64,000 bases of DNA from Cutibacterium sp. (GTDB lineage: Bacteria > Actinomycetota > Actinomycetes > Propionibacteriales > Propionibacteriaceae): NCBI RefSeq assembly GCF_030525615.1, contig NZ_JAUNEJ010000001.1, positions 186,001 through 250,000 on the forward strand. Direction: 5' to 3'. Position 1 is the first letter of the stretch. Every line of letters starts with the position of its first letter. Of this stretch, positions 1 through 8,937 are shown one piece after another. The notes below the pieces were generated by a model. The model saw nothing but the letters and a program-made list of their open reading frames with translations. It did no database searches and was not told the origin of the DNA. Position numbers and translations under genes: made by a program.

Positions 1-517
1 TCGCGCGGCGGGCCAACAGCATTCCCTCGGAAGCCGCAGTGGCCTCATCGAGCAGGGAGGAATTTGCCAGGGGCAGACCGGTGAGATCGGTGATGAGCTG
101 CTGGTAAATCGTCAATACTTCGAGACGACCTTGGGAGATTTCCGGCTGATACGGGGTGTAGGCGGTGTACCAGGAAGGATTCTCCAGGATGTTGCGGCGT
201 ATAACGGGTGGGGTCAGGGTTCCGTAATAGCCACGCCCGATGAGGGCGCGGGTGACACGGTTGCTCTGTGCAATGTCAGAGAGTTCGGCCCGAACAGTCT
301 CCTCCTCAGCGGCCGGCGGCAGATTCGGGGTACGAACGGAGCAGCTGTCTCCGTCAGGATTAAGGACGGAAGGCGGGATAGCGTCACGAACTATGTGTTC
401 GGTCACTCCAACTGTCTTGGCAATGAATCGCAAATCCTCGTCGACAGATCCGACGTGACGGGTTGAGAAGGGACGTGCCCCCTCGTGGGTGTGCCGATCC
501 TGGTCGATCATCGCCAT
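1..517 (-). CDS. gcvP: Glycine dehydrogenase (decarboxylating), P-protein, N-terminal part
   Basis: Only the first about 172 codons are present; the gene continues past position 1. The translated N-terminus contains the P-protein signature region with [28 protein letters not shown] and [13 protein letters not shown]. The enzyme is the PLP-dependent component of the glycine cleavage system: it decarboxylates glycine and passes the aminomethyl group to the lipoyl arm of GcvH. The catalytic PLP lysine lies in the missing C-terminal half. The ATG at 517 overlaps the gcvH stop (TGATG), so the two are probably translationally coupled. The order gcvT-gcvH-gcvP on one strand fits a single operon. An ATG two codons later is an alternative start. 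Confidence 0.92.
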   Translation of the reverse strand, partial: MAMIDQDRHTHEGARPFSTRHVGSVDEDLRFIAKTVGVTEHIVRDAIPPSVLNPDGDSCSVRTPNLPPAAEEETVRAELSDIAQSNRVTRALIGRGYYGTLTPPVIRRNILENPSWYTAYTPYQPEISQGRLEVLTIYQQLITDLTGLPLANSSLLDEATAASEGMLLARRA

Positions 518-888
518 CACTCGGCGGTGAGCTTGAGGTAGGCGTCGCGGTCCATCAGGTCTTCAGCGAGCTGTCCGCCCGAGACCTTGAACAGCCATCC
601 CTGACCGAAGGGGTCGGAATTGACGAGCTCAGGGGATTCAGAGATGGCCTCGTTGACGTCGGAAACGGTCCCAGTGACCGGGCTGAACAGGTCAGAGACC
701 GACTTGGTCGACTCCACCTCGCCGACGACCGATCCGGCCTGGACGTCGCTGCCCTCCTCGGGAATGTCGACAAAGACGACGTCGCCGAGGGCCTCAGCGG
801 CGTAGTCGGTGATGCCAACGGTGACGACATCGCCGTCAATGGCCACCCACTCGTGCTCGGCAGAATACTTGAGATCGGACAGGTTCAT
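517..888 (-). CDS. gcvH: Glycine cleavage system H protein
   Basis: The product is 123 residues, the usual GcvH length. It carries the lipoyl-attachment region [13 protein letters not shown] with the modified lysine near residue 62, and the conserved N-terminal [10 protein letters not shown]. It shuttles the aminomethyl intermediate between the P and T proteins and the lipoamide dehydrogenase. The ATG at 888 is chosen because AGGAG sits about six bases upstream; extending to an upstream alternative codon would add an unsupported 20-residue tail. The gene starts 28 bases after the gcvT stop and overlaps the gcvP start, so it is the middle gene of the operon. Confidence 0.95.
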   Translation of the reverse strand: MNLSDLKYSAEHEWVAIDGDVVTVGITDYAAEALGDVVFVDIPEEGSDVQAGSVVGEVESTKSVSDLFSPVTGTVSDVNEAISESPELVNSDPFGQGWLFKVSGGQLAEDLMDRDAYLKLTAE

Positions 889-916
889 AGTTGCTCCTAA
901 TGATTGGTGGTTGGTG

Positions 917-2032
917 TCAGGAACGCTTGTAAAAGGGCAGATCGACAACGGTGACGTTGAGAGTCTTGCCTCTCACATCGATGCTGAGCGAGGTACCTAC
1001 CTCAGCAACGTCGCGATCGACGAAGGCCATCGCGATCGGGTGGCCCAAAGTGGGGGAGAGGATGCCGGAAGTGACATATCCGACCTCCTGACCTTCATTC
1101 ATGACGGTGTAACCGGCCCGTCCGGCGCGACGGCCTTCCCCAGCCAGTCCGACCAACACCCGGTCATGGGTGTCTTCACGGTTTTCGAGAGCAGAGCGCC
1201 CGACGAAATCCCCTTCCTTCTTGAAATTGACGACCCGTCCAAGGCCCGCTTGGGAGGGGTGGATATCGGTACCCAGCTCATGCCCGTAGAGGGGCATACC
1301 AGCTTCCAGGCGCAGCGTGTCACGGCAGGCCAGACCACACGGGGTGAGATCTTGGCCGCCCGCCTTCATGAGGAGACTCCAGAGATGTTCAGCTGCCTTA
1401 GCAGGTACATAGAGTTCGTAACCGTCTTCGCCGGTGTATCCGGTACGGGCAACGAGGGCAGGGGAGCCATTGAGCTGGCCGGTCAGGCAGCGGTAGTACT
1501 TGAGGTCGCGGACGTCGTCGGAATTGAGTGTGGTCTCGGTCAACGCCAAGGCCGCCAGCACGATGTCGACGGCCTTGGGGCCCTGTACTGCGACCAGAGC
1601 CGTCTGAGCTGATTCATCGGAGACGGTGACGTCGAATTTAGCGCACCGCTTAGTCAGCTCCGCGACATCGGTTTCGGCGTTGGCTGCGTTGGCAACGACG
1701 AGATAGTCACCGTCAGGGAGGTGATAAGTCACTACGTCATCGACGACGCCGCCAGTGTCGGTCAACAAGAGGGAGTATTTTGCGCGGCCCACTGCGACAG
1801 CCGAGAGCTTGCCTGCCAGGGCATAGTCGAGGGCTTTCCCAGCGTCGGTCCCGGAGACTCTGATCTCGCCCATGTGGGACAGATCGAAGATACCGGCATT
1901 CTTGCGGACAGCGTGGTGTTCAGCCAGATCTGAGGAGTACCGCACCGGCATGTTCCAGCCTGCGAAGTCGGTGAAGGATGCTCCGAGACTTTCATGAACA
2001 GCCGCCAGTGGTGTGAGTCGAAGCGTGGTCAT
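917..2032 (-). CDS. gcvT: Aminomethyltransferase (glycine cleavage T protein)
   Basis: The product is 371 residues, a normal T-protein size. Family hallmarks are visible: the N-terminal DLSHMGEIRVSG region, RTGYTGEDGYELY, and the C-terminal barrel. The enzyme takes the aminomethyl group from GcvH, releases ammonia and forms 5,10-methylene-tetrahydrofolate. It is the first gene of the gcvT-gcvH-gcvP operon. No clear Shine-Dalgarno precedes the ATG, so a short-leader or leaderless mRNA is possible. I searched the 125-base upstream interval on the minus strand for a glycine riboswitch and did not find one; it does contain an inverted repeat (see the separate entry). Confidence 0.95.
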   Translation of the reverse strand: MTTLRLTPLAAVHESLGASFTDFAGWNMPVRYSSDLAEHHAVRKNAGIFDLSHMGEIRVSGTDAGKALDYALAGKLSAVAVGRAKYSLLLTDTGGVVDDVVTYHLPDGDYLVVANAANAETDVAELTKRCAKFDVTVSDESAQTALVAVQGPKAVDIVLAALALTETTLNSDDVRDLKYYRCLTGQLNGSPALVARTGYTGEDGYELYVPAKAAEHLWSLLMKAGGQDLTPCGLACRDTLRLEAGMPLYGHELGTDIHPSQAGLGRVVNFKKEGDFVGRSALENREDTHDRVLVGLAGEGRRAGRAGYTVMNEGQEVGYVTSGILSPTLGHPIAMAFVDRDVAEVGTSLSIDVRGKTLNVTVVDLPFYKRS

Positions 2033-2109
2033 GTTTGGAAGTATGGCATGACGTGGGACCGCTTGCTTGCTCCCGGTCAGAACTAAGGAAGTAGACTTGA
2101 TGACGTACG

Positions 2110-2134
2110 ACGGAGTTCATACCGCGAACTCCGT
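2110..2134. repeat. Perfect 9-bp inverted repeat between gcvT and the DUF3040 gene
   Basis: ACGGAGTTC is followed after seven bases by its exact reverse complement GAACTCCGT. A further half copy (GGAGTTCG) lies just before position 2158. The repeat sits in the divergent intergenic region and could be an operator for either side or a transcript hairpin. No poly-T follows, so it is not an obvious terminator. The binding protein is unknown. Confidence 0.5.
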
Positions 2135-2157
2135 GGCAGGTCGGGTAGGAGTTCGAG

Positions 2158-2631
2158 ATGCCCTTGTCAGCAGAGGAACAGCGGCGCCTCGCCGAGCTCG
2201 AAGAATACCTGTCCACTGACGATCCTGATTTCACCCGATCGTTCTCTCAGAAAGCTTCCGCAACCCGTCGTCCCTCCCCGGTAGCGAATGCTGTGGAGCA
2301 GCGGCGGATGCGTCGTGTCCGGGTTCGTCGCCGTAAGATCCTTCTCGGATCTGCCATGGTGTTGCTGGGTTTTGCCGGAGTTGTCGGAGGCGTCGTGATA
2401 GGCAGCGGCTTGCTGGCAGTTGCCGGTTTCATCGTTATGGCTGCGGCGGTCGGAGTGCTGGTGCCCACAGACCAGGACATAACCCTGCGCGGCGGTGGAA
2501 TCCGAGGAGGCAACCGCAGAATCCGGGGGAGTAGGGGTCGAATGCAGCCGAATGGCGGAAACCGTGAGAGCAATCCTGACTCTTTCACCGCGCGGATGGA
2601 GGAGAGGTGGCGGCGGCGTCAGTCGCGATGA
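2158..2631 (+). CDS. DUF3040 membrane protein
   Basis: The product is 157 residues. The N-terminus MPLSAEEQRRLAELEEYL is typical of the actinobacterial DUF3040 family. Two adjacent hydrophobic segments (about residues 60-80 and 83-103) are followed by a basic, glycine- and arginine-rich C-terminus. The family commonly lies next to the division and cell-wall cluster in Actinobacteria; its biochemical role is unknown. The ATG at 2158 is used because the family signature begins there. The gene is transcribed convergently to the transglutaminase operon, with only three bases between the two stops and no visible terminator. Confidence 0.8.
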   Translation: MPLSAEEQRRLAELEEYLSTDDPDFTRSFSQKASATRRPSPVANAVEQRRMRRVRVRRRKILLGSAMVLLGFAGVVGGVVIGSGLLAVAGFIVMAAAVGVLVPTDQDITLRGGGIRGGNRRIRGSRGRMQPNGGNRESNPDSFTARMEERWRRRQSR

Positions 2632-2634
2632 GAC

Positions 2635-4845
2635 TCATCGCTTGACCAGAGACGCCGGAATCCAGATAGCCAACCAATGAGGTTTCGGAGTGCGTGTTTT
2701 CGTCAGCCACTCTTTGACCGCTGCGAGGTCGGAGATCATCGACTCGTAATGACCCTCCTCACCCGACCAGCGGTCCCTTTCTTCGGCCAAGGCCAGCCGA
2801 CGTACGGCCCGGGCGGTGGCCTCGTCCATGTCTTGGGTCAATGCGGTGGCCTGGCGGCGAAGTGTGCCATCGGGCCAAGGTAGCCCGTGGTCAATCCACA
2901 GGGCGCGCAACTCCTGCCAGGTGTCGGCTGGGGACCCGTTCGACGTTCGGCGTCGCGCGATGGTCATGCGGATGAACATCGGCAAGACGAGCAGGATAAG
3001 GACGATCAGCACGACGATGAGGACTGGCCAATTGACGCTGTTATGGCCGGTGGTGCTGACGGGAACGGGGCTGTTTGACACTGCCGGGGTAATGGGGGCT
3101 GTGGGCGCTGGAGTTGATGATGGCGAGCTGGTCGACTGCGGCGAGGGTGTCATGGTGGCAGACGCGGTCGCATTGGGAGACGGCGTGGCAGCAGTCTTGT
3201 TGGTCCAAGCCGGTTCTGGAGCCACTGCGGCGGTCGGCTCGAACCTCACCCATCCATAGCCTTGGAAGTACAACTCCGGCCACGCGTGCATCTGGTTGGC
3301 TCGCACTGCCCATCTGTCACCCTTGTGATCTCCAGGAAGGAATCCGACAGAAACCCGTGAGGGGATTCCTTCGAGGCGGGCCATGAGCGCCATCGAGGCT
3401 GCAAAGTGAATGCAGTATCCCTTGTGGGTTCGCAGCAAGAAGGCCTGGAGCACCTGGAACCCGTTGCCTTCGGGGGCATTGATGTCGTAATGGAATCGGG
3501 AGTCGTCGCGCAGCCAGTTCTGGATGGCGACGGCTTTGGCCACCGGGGCGGTCTTGCCTTGAACGATGTCGTGAGTCAGCTCCTGAATGTCGGCTGGTAC
3601 CGAATCTGGGACCTCGGTATAGACGGTGTCGTCAGGAACGCCGACCTTTGCCTCATCGAAGGTTGCTGGATCAGGATCCGGTTCCTGGGCGGAAATGGTG
3701 TATTGCATGTCGTCGGTCGCGTGGTGGTGATCGGCTGAGGTTGAGACGATCGTCAGGCTGCCGGGGTCCCAGGCCCAGGTATGGTCCACATCGGCATCGA
3801 TCGGCCCATATGGTGCGGGCAGGTATTGGGACGAGAAACTGTTGATTGCGATATCGACGTCGTGGGTCTGTGAATGGCCGGTCAGTCCCGGAACCACGCC
3901 GGGAGCAGAGTGCTCAAGATCGACTGGTATGAGTCCCCATCCACCATCTGTCATCTTGGGCAAAGAGGTCAGGCGCAGGTACTCGCCGTCAGGGCTGTTG
4001 GTGATGTAGTCGATGACTGAGGCCGTTGACTTGTTGTGGAGATTGCGACGTAGATCGATAGTGGGGTCACTCATGCGCACCGGAGCCGACGGACCTGCTG
4101 ACGGGCGAGCCAGGTCGAGGTGGCCCCACACTGGAGCGATGGTCGCCAGAATCGTCGCAAGGGCAATAGTGATGGCCCCGATGATAATCGCTGAAAGCCC
4201 AGTCAATCGGCCGCCGCCGCGCAGCGCGTGATCGACAGCAAGGATGGTGAGCCACCCAGCTGCAACCAGAGTGAAACTCCACCACGGGGCGTCATCAGCT
4301 ACCGCCAGAACAGTTAACAGATGAGCGGCCAATAGTGGGGCAAGGGACCATCCTGGGCTCTCCAAGGTGACGGTGACCAAGTCTGTCAGGACGGTGAGGA
4401 TACCGGCTACTGTCGTCGCCAACCAGATGACTCCAATCGACGGCGGGAGAGGTCCGTAAGTGGTCGTGATGAGGGTGACGGTGTCGCGGTAAAGGTGCAG
4501 GAAACTGAAGGGGAAGCTGCCCGATGACCCGGCTATGGATGCGCAGATTCCTCCCATCACCACGGCAATGACGACAACGGTGATGGCTTGTACGCCCTGT
4601 ACCTCGGCGTGATCCCAATGACGGCGTCGGCACAGCAGCCCAATGGCCTCCAAGAGGATGATGATGGCCGTCGGCCCGATCCAGTACCAAGGGTCAGTGG
4701 TGAGACTCGACAGCGAAAGAGTCGTCAGAATTAACGCTAGAGCAACGGCCAGATGGATTGCCGCCCCGTGGAGTGGTTGCTCGATTGGTCCGAGGAACTC
4801 CAAGAGCCAAGGCTGAGGCTTGGCGGCACGACGAGGATTGCTCAT
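2635..4845 (-). CDS. Transglutaminase-like membrane protein (TgpA/DUF3488 type)
   Basis: The product is 736 residues. The first about 240 residues contain six or more hydrophobic helices (DUF3488-like). An extracytoplasmic region follows with a transglutaminase core: the nucleophile lies in KGYCIHFAASMALM near residue 476, the histidine in MHAWPELYF near residue 519, followed by YGWVRFEPT. A Ser/Thr/Pro-rich linker, one more membrane helix (about 605-625) and a cytoplasmic tail complete it. The topology matches TgpA-like proteins, which are membrane enzymes of unknown substrate with a periplasm-facing catalytic domain. It overlaps the DUF58 gene by 4 bases and is the last gene of moxR-DUF58-transglutaminase, a widely conserved association suggesting MoxR-assisted maturation of an envelope complex. 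Confidence 0.88.
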   Translation of the reverse strand: MSNPRRAAKPQPWLLEFLGPIEQPLHGAAIHLAVALALILTTLSLSSLTTDPWYWIGPTAIIILLEAIGLLCRRRHWDHAEVQGVQAITVVVIAVVMGGICASIAGSSGSFPFSFLHLYRDTVTLITTTYGPLPPSIGVIWLATTVAGILTVLTDLVTVTLESPGWSLAPLLAAHLLTVLAVADDAPWWSFTLVAAGWLTILAVDHALRGGGRLTGLSAIIIGAITIALATILATIAPVWGHLDLARPSAGPSAPVRMSDPTIDLRRNLHNKSTASVIDYITNSPDGEYLRLTSLPKMTDGGWGLIPVDLEHSAPGVVPGLTGHSQTHDVDIAINSFSSQYLPAPYGPIDADVDHTWAWDPGSLTIVSTSADHHHATDDMQYTISAQEPDPDPATFDEAKVGVPDDTVYTEVPDSVPADIQELTHDIVQGKTAPVAKAVAIQNWLRDDSRFHYDINAPEGNGFQVLQAFLLRTHKGYCIHFAASMALMARLEGIPSRVSVGFLPGDHKGDRWAVRANQMHAWPELYFQGYGWVRFEPTAAVAPEPAWTNKTAATPSPNATASATMTPSPQSTSSPSSTPAPTAPITPAVSNSPVPVSTTGHNSVNWPVLIVVLIVLILLVLPMFIRMTIARRRTSNGSPADTWQELRALWIDHGLPWPDGTLRRQATALTQDMDEATARAVRRLALAEERDRWSGEEGHYESMISDLAAVKEWLTKTRTPKPHWLAIWIPASLVKR

Positions 4846-6062
4846 GAAACCGCCACCCCATCACCCAACAGCTGTTGCCAGGCTGACTCAATGGAGGTGC
4901 GGGAGTAGACGGGAACGACCGTCCATCCGGCATCTGACAGCTTGGTCAAAGCTTGTTCGTGTTCTTCGGCCTGCTCAACAGTTCCACGGAATCGGCGGGC
5001 CACGAAGGTGTCAGTGTCCAGAACAAAAGCAAGTCCCGCAGCTCGGTCTCGTCTCAGATCCACGAGATCATCAATGTCATCTGATTCCAGTCTTCCGAGG
5101 ACAGCGATGGCTGGGCCGTCTATTCCTTGGCAGGATTCGACGGCTTTGCCGAGGGTGGCGTCAGGTCTCAACGGTTCATCGACGAGGGTCTCGAGAAGAT
5201 CACCGGTGAGCGGGCCGGCGGAATCACAGACGTAAGTGACGTACCCGTCCGTCGTGAGGCGAGTAGCTATGGATGCCACTGAGTTGACGGCCCACTCAAA
5301 GGAGGCGTTGGGGCCAGTGCCAGCGTGGCGACGGGCTCGGGAATCCAGCATCACCACTACGGATGGGTTCCAAGCCTGTTCCTCACGACGGACCATGAGA
5401 TCGCCGCGGTGTGCTGTGGATCGCCAGTGGATACGACGTACTGAGTCGCCGGTGTGCCAATCACGCACCATGGCGTCATCAGGGCCGCGTCTACCGGCAT
5501 TGACGGCGGAAGATCTGGTGTCGAATCCCTGAGCGCCAAGCTCTCTGGAAGCGCCCAGGTCGACGATTCGTGGCGTCACAACGACTTCGGCTACTTCACC
5601 AAGATTGGTATGGCGACAAGCCATGCCGAAAGGGTCGACGGTACGCATCATGACGGGACCGATCGTGAAACGACCACGGGTGGTGGGGACAATCGACGTC
5701 TCAATGGTCGAGGAGCCCCCTCCCGGTTGACCCAGGGCAGCTGGCAAGACGTCAGTGAACTGCGCCGCTCCCAAGGGCAATCCTCCACAATGCTCCACGG
5801 TCACAGTTTCGACGGCTTCGGATCCCAACGGTATCCGTACCGGGGCCAGACTGCGTTTGGCCCGAACCCGGGGACGGAACCATGCCACAACCGCGATGGC
5901 GATTAACGGCAACAGGAACAGGAGAATGCCGATTCGAGCAAGGTCCCGTTGATCGATGCTCAGCCCGATGACCACGAGGACGATGCCGACGATTCCGACA
6001 GCACGCCCTCGCGCGGTGAGAATCCCATGACGAGGGGAGTTAGGCGCGTAGAAGGAACTCAT
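4842..6062 (-). CDS. DUF58 domain protein (VWA-like partner of MoxR ATPase)
   Basis: The product is 406 residues with two hydrophobic segments near the N-terminus (about 20-60). The DUF58 signature RIHWRSTAHRGDLMVRREEQ is preceded by RDWHTGDSV, around residues 200-225. A von Willebrand A-like region follows (VVVMLDSRARR). Family members work with MoxR AAA+ ATPases, probably as adaptors or metal-dependent partners at the membrane; the molecular role is not established. The gene overlaps both operon neighbours by four bases (ATGA), so expression of the three proteins is probably coupled. Confidence 0.88.
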   Translation of the reverse strand: MSSFYAPNSPRHGILTARGRAVGIVGIVLVVIGLSIDQRDLARIGILLFLLPLIAIAVVAWFRPRVRAKRSLAPVRIPLGSEAVETVTVEHCGGLPLGAAQFTDVLPAALGQPGGGSSTIETSIVPTTRGRFTIGPVMMRTVDPFGMACRHTNLGEVAEVVVTPRIVDLGASRELGAQGFDTRSSAVNAGRRGPDDAMVRDWHTGDSVRRIHWRSTAHRGDLMVRREEQAWNPSVVVMLDSRARRHAGTGPNASFEWAVNSVASIATRLTTDGYVTYVCDSAGPLTGDLLETLVDEPLRPDATLGKAVESCQGIDGPAIAVLGRLESDDIDDLVDLRRDRAAGLAFVLDTDTFVARRFRGTVEQAEEHEQALTKLSDAGWTVVPVYSRTSIESAWQQLLGDGVAVS

Positions 6063-7102
6063 CGGTCCTGATGGGTCCGCTCGGGTAGCGGGACCTGGCG
6101 CAGAATTGAGTCGATGACAGACTCGGCTGCCTGGGTAGTGCCGTGGCGCGCAGCCCCACTGCGTCCTGAGAGCACGAGACGGTGAGCCAAGATCGGGGAA
6201 GCAAGGGCCTGAACGTCGTCAGGAATTACATAACCACGGCCACTCATGGCAGCGCGAGCTCGACAGGCGCGAATCAAGTGAAGGGCAGCTCGGGGAGACG
6301 CCCCCAACCGAATGGACTCGTGATGGCGGGTGGCAGCGACGATGTCCAGAACGTATTCGTGAATGTCGGTTGCCACATGAACTTTGAGAACAGCGGAGAT
6401 GAGGTTTCGAACCTCTGCGGCATCGGTGACCGGGATGACCTGATCGAGGGGAGAGGCTGCGCCATGGTGTTCGAGCATGGCAAGTTCGGCGGAGCGAGTT
6501 GGGTAGCCCATGGTAATGCGAGCCATGAAGCGGTCGCGCTGGGCTTCCGGCAGACGGTAGGTGCCCTCCATCTCAATCGGGTTCTGGGTGGCCATAACCA
6601 TGAAGGGAGAGTCAAGGACGTGGGTTTGGCCATCCGCTGACACTTGGCACTCGGCCATCGCCTCGAGGAGAGCCGATTGGGTTTTGGGGGAGGCTCGATT
6701 GATCTCGTCTCCGACGACGATGTTGGCGAAGATGGCGCCAGGTTTGAAGACGAATTCCTTCTTCTCCTGGTTGTAAACGCTGACGCCGGTGATGTCGGAG
6801 GGCAGTAGATCCGGAGTGAACTGGATGCGGTGCACAGTGCTGTCGATGGCGCGGCCGAGTGCGCGGGCGAGCATTGTCTTGCCGACGCCGGGAACGTCCT
6901 CCACCAGGAGATGTCCTTGGGCGAGGAGGACGATGAGGGCGGTGTCGATGCGTTCGTTCTTACCCTCGATGACTCCCGCCACGGCTGAGCGAATGGCATT
7001 CGTCACGGCCACCACGTCGTCAATCGTCGCCGACGTGGTCGCAACATCGTCGAATAGTTGGGCATGGGCCGGAAAGGCCGAATGCAGTTCTTCGTAGCTC
7101 AA
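6059..7102 (-). CDS. MoxR-family AAA+ ATPase
   Basis: The Walker A motif DVPGVGKTMLARALG (about residues 65-80), Walker B VVGDEINRASPKTQSALLEA (about 125-145) and the sensor region ATQNPIEMEGTYRLPEAQ are all intact. MoxR ATPases are chaperone-like proteins that activate or assemble partner complexes. I chose the TTG at 7102 because a perfect AGGAGG lies six bases upstream (7109-7114) and gives 347 residues, the usual length. The ATG at 7141 would add 13 residues without a better ribosome site. It is the first gene of the operon with DUF58 and the transglutaminase, and is divergent from mraZ across about 250 bp that must hold both promoters. Confidence 0.85.
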   Translation of the reverse strand: MSYEELHSAFPAHAQLFDDVATTSATIDDVVAVTNAIRSAVAGVIEGKNERIDTALIVLLAQGHLLVEDVPGVGKTMLARALGRAIDSTVHRIQFTPDLLPSDITGVSVYNQEKKEFVFKPGAIFANIVVGDEINRASPKTQSALLEAMAECQVSADGQTHVLDSPFMVMATQNPIEMEGTYRLPEAQRDRFMARITMGYPTRSAELAMLEHHGAASPLDQVIPVTDAAEVRNLISAVLKVHVATDIHEYVLDIVAATRHHESIRLGASPRAALHLIRACRARAAMSGRGYVIPDDVQALASPILAHRLVLSGRSGAARHGTTQAAESVIDSILRQVPLPERTHQDR

Positions 7103-7290
7103 CGGGATCCTCCTGGCATGCACAGCGATGGCCGGGTCCATGCTATCGGGACTTTCTGACGGTGAGGCCCGAGTTGCTGCTGTGATCCCCGGAACACGGT
7201 CGAAGGGTTCCTTTGAAGGGGCATATGACGGCCTCATCGCGCGGCAGGAGTGGGGGTAGGTGGCGAACAGGGAGTGGCAATGGTGACGTA

Positions 7291-7338
7291 GTGGAGCGTT
7301 GTGGAGTATGGTGGAGGCAAGTGGAGGAGATCGTGGAG
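7291..7338 (+). promoter_or_regulatory. Tandem GTGGAG repeats upstream of mraZ (probable MraZ operator)
   Basis: GTGGAG occurs at 7291, 7301, 7311 and 7321, exactly 10 bp apart, with a fifth copy at 7333. MraZ proteins are known to autoregulate dcw clusters by binding short TGGG-type direct repeats spaced one helical turn apart upstream of mraZ. The spacing and location match that model; the GTGGAG core is the local variant. The last copies run up to the mraZ Shine-Dalgarno, so binding could block both transcription and ribosome access on the DNA or RNA. Confidence 0.75.
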
Positions 7339-7352
7339 CAAGGAGGTGCCCG

Positions 7353-7781
7353 GTGTTTCTGGGTACGCATACTCCCAAGCTCGACGAAAAAGGCCGCTTC
7401 TTCCTACCGGCGAAGTTCCGCGACGAGTTGGACGATGGGTTGGTCATCACCAGAGGCCAGGACAGGTGTTTGGCGATCTACCCGACTGAAACCTTCGTGG
7501 AGATGACCCGGGAGATCGCCAAAGGCTCGGTGAGCGTCAAGAAGGTTCGTGACTACCAGCGCATGCTGGCAGCGGGAGCCAGCGACACCGCCCCAGACAA
7601 GCAAGGGCGGGTGATGATTCCGCCGATGTTGAGGCGCTATGCCGGTCTCGACAAAGAGATCGTCGTAGTGGGTGCGATCACCCGTGTCGAGGTGTGGGAC
7701 GCCGTCGAGTGGGAGAAGTACTCCGAAGCCCAGGAAGAGGCCTTCGCTGACATGAACGAGGAGGTCTTTGCCGAACAGTGA
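7353..7781 (+). CDS. mraZ: Transcriptional regulator MraZ
   Basis: The product is 142 residues, the standard MraZ length, with the two SpoVT/AbrB-like halves visible (LDEKGRFFLPAKFRDEL and PDKQGRVMIPPMLRRYAGL). MraZ is a nucleoid-associated autorepressor of the dcw operon, acting through the repeat cluster just upstream. The GTG at 7353 is chosen because AGGAGG (7341-7346) is correctly spaced and the protein then begins VFLGTHTPKLDEKG as in other MraZ proteins. Upstream in-frame start codons lie inside the operator repeats and are unlikely. It is the first gene of the division and wall cluster; rsmH follows after about 150 bases. Confidence 0.96.
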   Translation: MFLGTHTPKLDEKGRFFLPAKFRDELDDGLVITRGQDRCLAIYPTETFVEMTREIAKGSVSVKKVRDYQRMLAAGASDTAPDKQGRVMIPPMLRRYAGLDKEIVVVGAITRVEVWDAVEWEKYSEAQEEAFADMNEEVFAEQ

Positions 7782-7929
7782 CGACGTGATCCGAGGCTCC
7801 GGTCCGACCGGGCACCCTGACACAACTTCCCCTGTGCCAGGTGGTTCAGCCGGAGCGGAACCCCGGATCACGGGTCGTTGACACCGGTCGAAGACGTTGC
7901 TGGCAAACCATGCCGGGGAGAGGATGCTC

Positions 7930-8937
7930 ATGGCGACCGATGCCACCGGTAGCGATGCCGTCCACATCCCGGTCATGCCCGCCCGTATTCTCGACCTTCT
8001 TGCTCCGGCTCTCGAGGGTGACAATTGCGTGCACGTCGACGGCACCCTTGGTATGGGAGGCCACGCCGAAGCCGTTCTGAATCGGTTCCCTCAGGTTCAG
8101 GTTGTTGGTATCGACCGTGACCAGCAGGCCCTGTCGATGGCAGGTGCGCGTCTCGAACCTTTCGGAGACCGTGTCCATCTTGTCCACGCCGTCCATGACC
8201 AGCTCCCCGAAATCCTTGATGATCTCGGGCTGGAGTACGTGAATTCAGTATTGCTCGATCTCGGGCTGTCCTCACTGCAGATTGACGAGGTGGACCGCGG
8301 GTTCTCTTACTCCGTTGATTCCCCGCTTGATATGCGCATGGACCAGTCCGGTGGACCTACTGCCGCCGAGATTGTCAACGAGTACGCCTCAGCCGACCTG
8401 GTCCGGATACTGCGCGAATATGGCGAGGAGAAGTTCGCCGATCGCATTGTGCGTTCCATCGTCGCCGAGCGTGCTCATCAACCCATTGCGACCTCTGGGC
8501 GCCTTGTTGAGATCATCACCGAGGCAATACCGGTTTCCGTACGGCACAAGCGCTCGGGACATCCTGCCAAGCGCACCTTCCAGGCGCTGCGCATTGCCGT
8601 CAACCGAGAGATGGAGACTCTTTCAGCAGTATTGCCGCGCGCCCTCGACCGGCTTGCCGTCGGTGGTCGGATGGCGGTACTCGCCTACCACTCTTTGGAG
8701 GATCGGCCAGTCAAGGAAGTCTTTCGTGACGCCTGCGCCGATTCTGCCCCAGCAGGTTTGCCAATGGTTCCGGAGTCGATGGCAGCCAAGTTCAGCGCGG
8801 TCACTCGAGGAGCTGAACGCCCTGATGCCGATGAGGTGTCTACAAATCCACGATCCGCTTCAGCACGGTTGCGGGTTATCGAGCGGGTCCGTCGCGGCTC
8901 CGTCACCGATCAGTATGCGACCAAGGAGAGCCGATGA
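7930..8937 (+). CDS. rsmH: 16S rRNA (cytosine-1402-N4)-methyltransferase
   Basis: The product is 335 residues. The motifs HIPVMPARILDLLAP, HVDGTLGMGGHAEAVL (AdoMet binding), LDLGLSSLQIDEVDRGFSY and RTFQALRIAVNREM are characteristic of RsmH/MraW. It methylates C1402 in the 30S decoding centre and is conserved at this position of dcw clusters. The ATG at 7930 is preferred because GGGGAGAGG (7915-7923) is six bases upstream; the ATG at 7924 directly abuts that site. The stop overlaps the ftsL start (ATGA). The roughly 150-bp gap after mraZ shows no gene. Confidence 0.95.
   Translation: MATDATGSDAVHIPVMPARILDLLAPALEGDNCVHVDGTLGMGGHAEAVLNRFPQVQVVGIDRDQQALSMAGARLEPFGDRVHLVHAVHDQLPEILDDLGLEYVNSVLLDLGLSSLQIDEVDRGFSYSVDSPLDMRMDQSGGPTAAEIVNEYASADLVRILREYGEEKFADRIVRSIVAERAHQPIATSGRLVEIITEAIPVSVRHKRSGHPAKRTFQALRIAVNREMETLSAVLPRALDRLAVGGRMAVLAYHSLEDRPVKEVFRDACADSAPAGLPMVPESMAAKFSAVTRGAERPDADEVSTNPRSASARLRVIERVRRGSVTDQYATKESR

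Noticed and set aside
809..1612. 267-codon plus-strand frame opposite gcvT/gcvH
   Set aside because: It is a shadow of two well-supported minus-strand genes.
2033..2157. Glycine riboswitch upstream of gcvT
   Set aside because: No tandem aptamer-like elements on the minus strand; only a palindrome is present.
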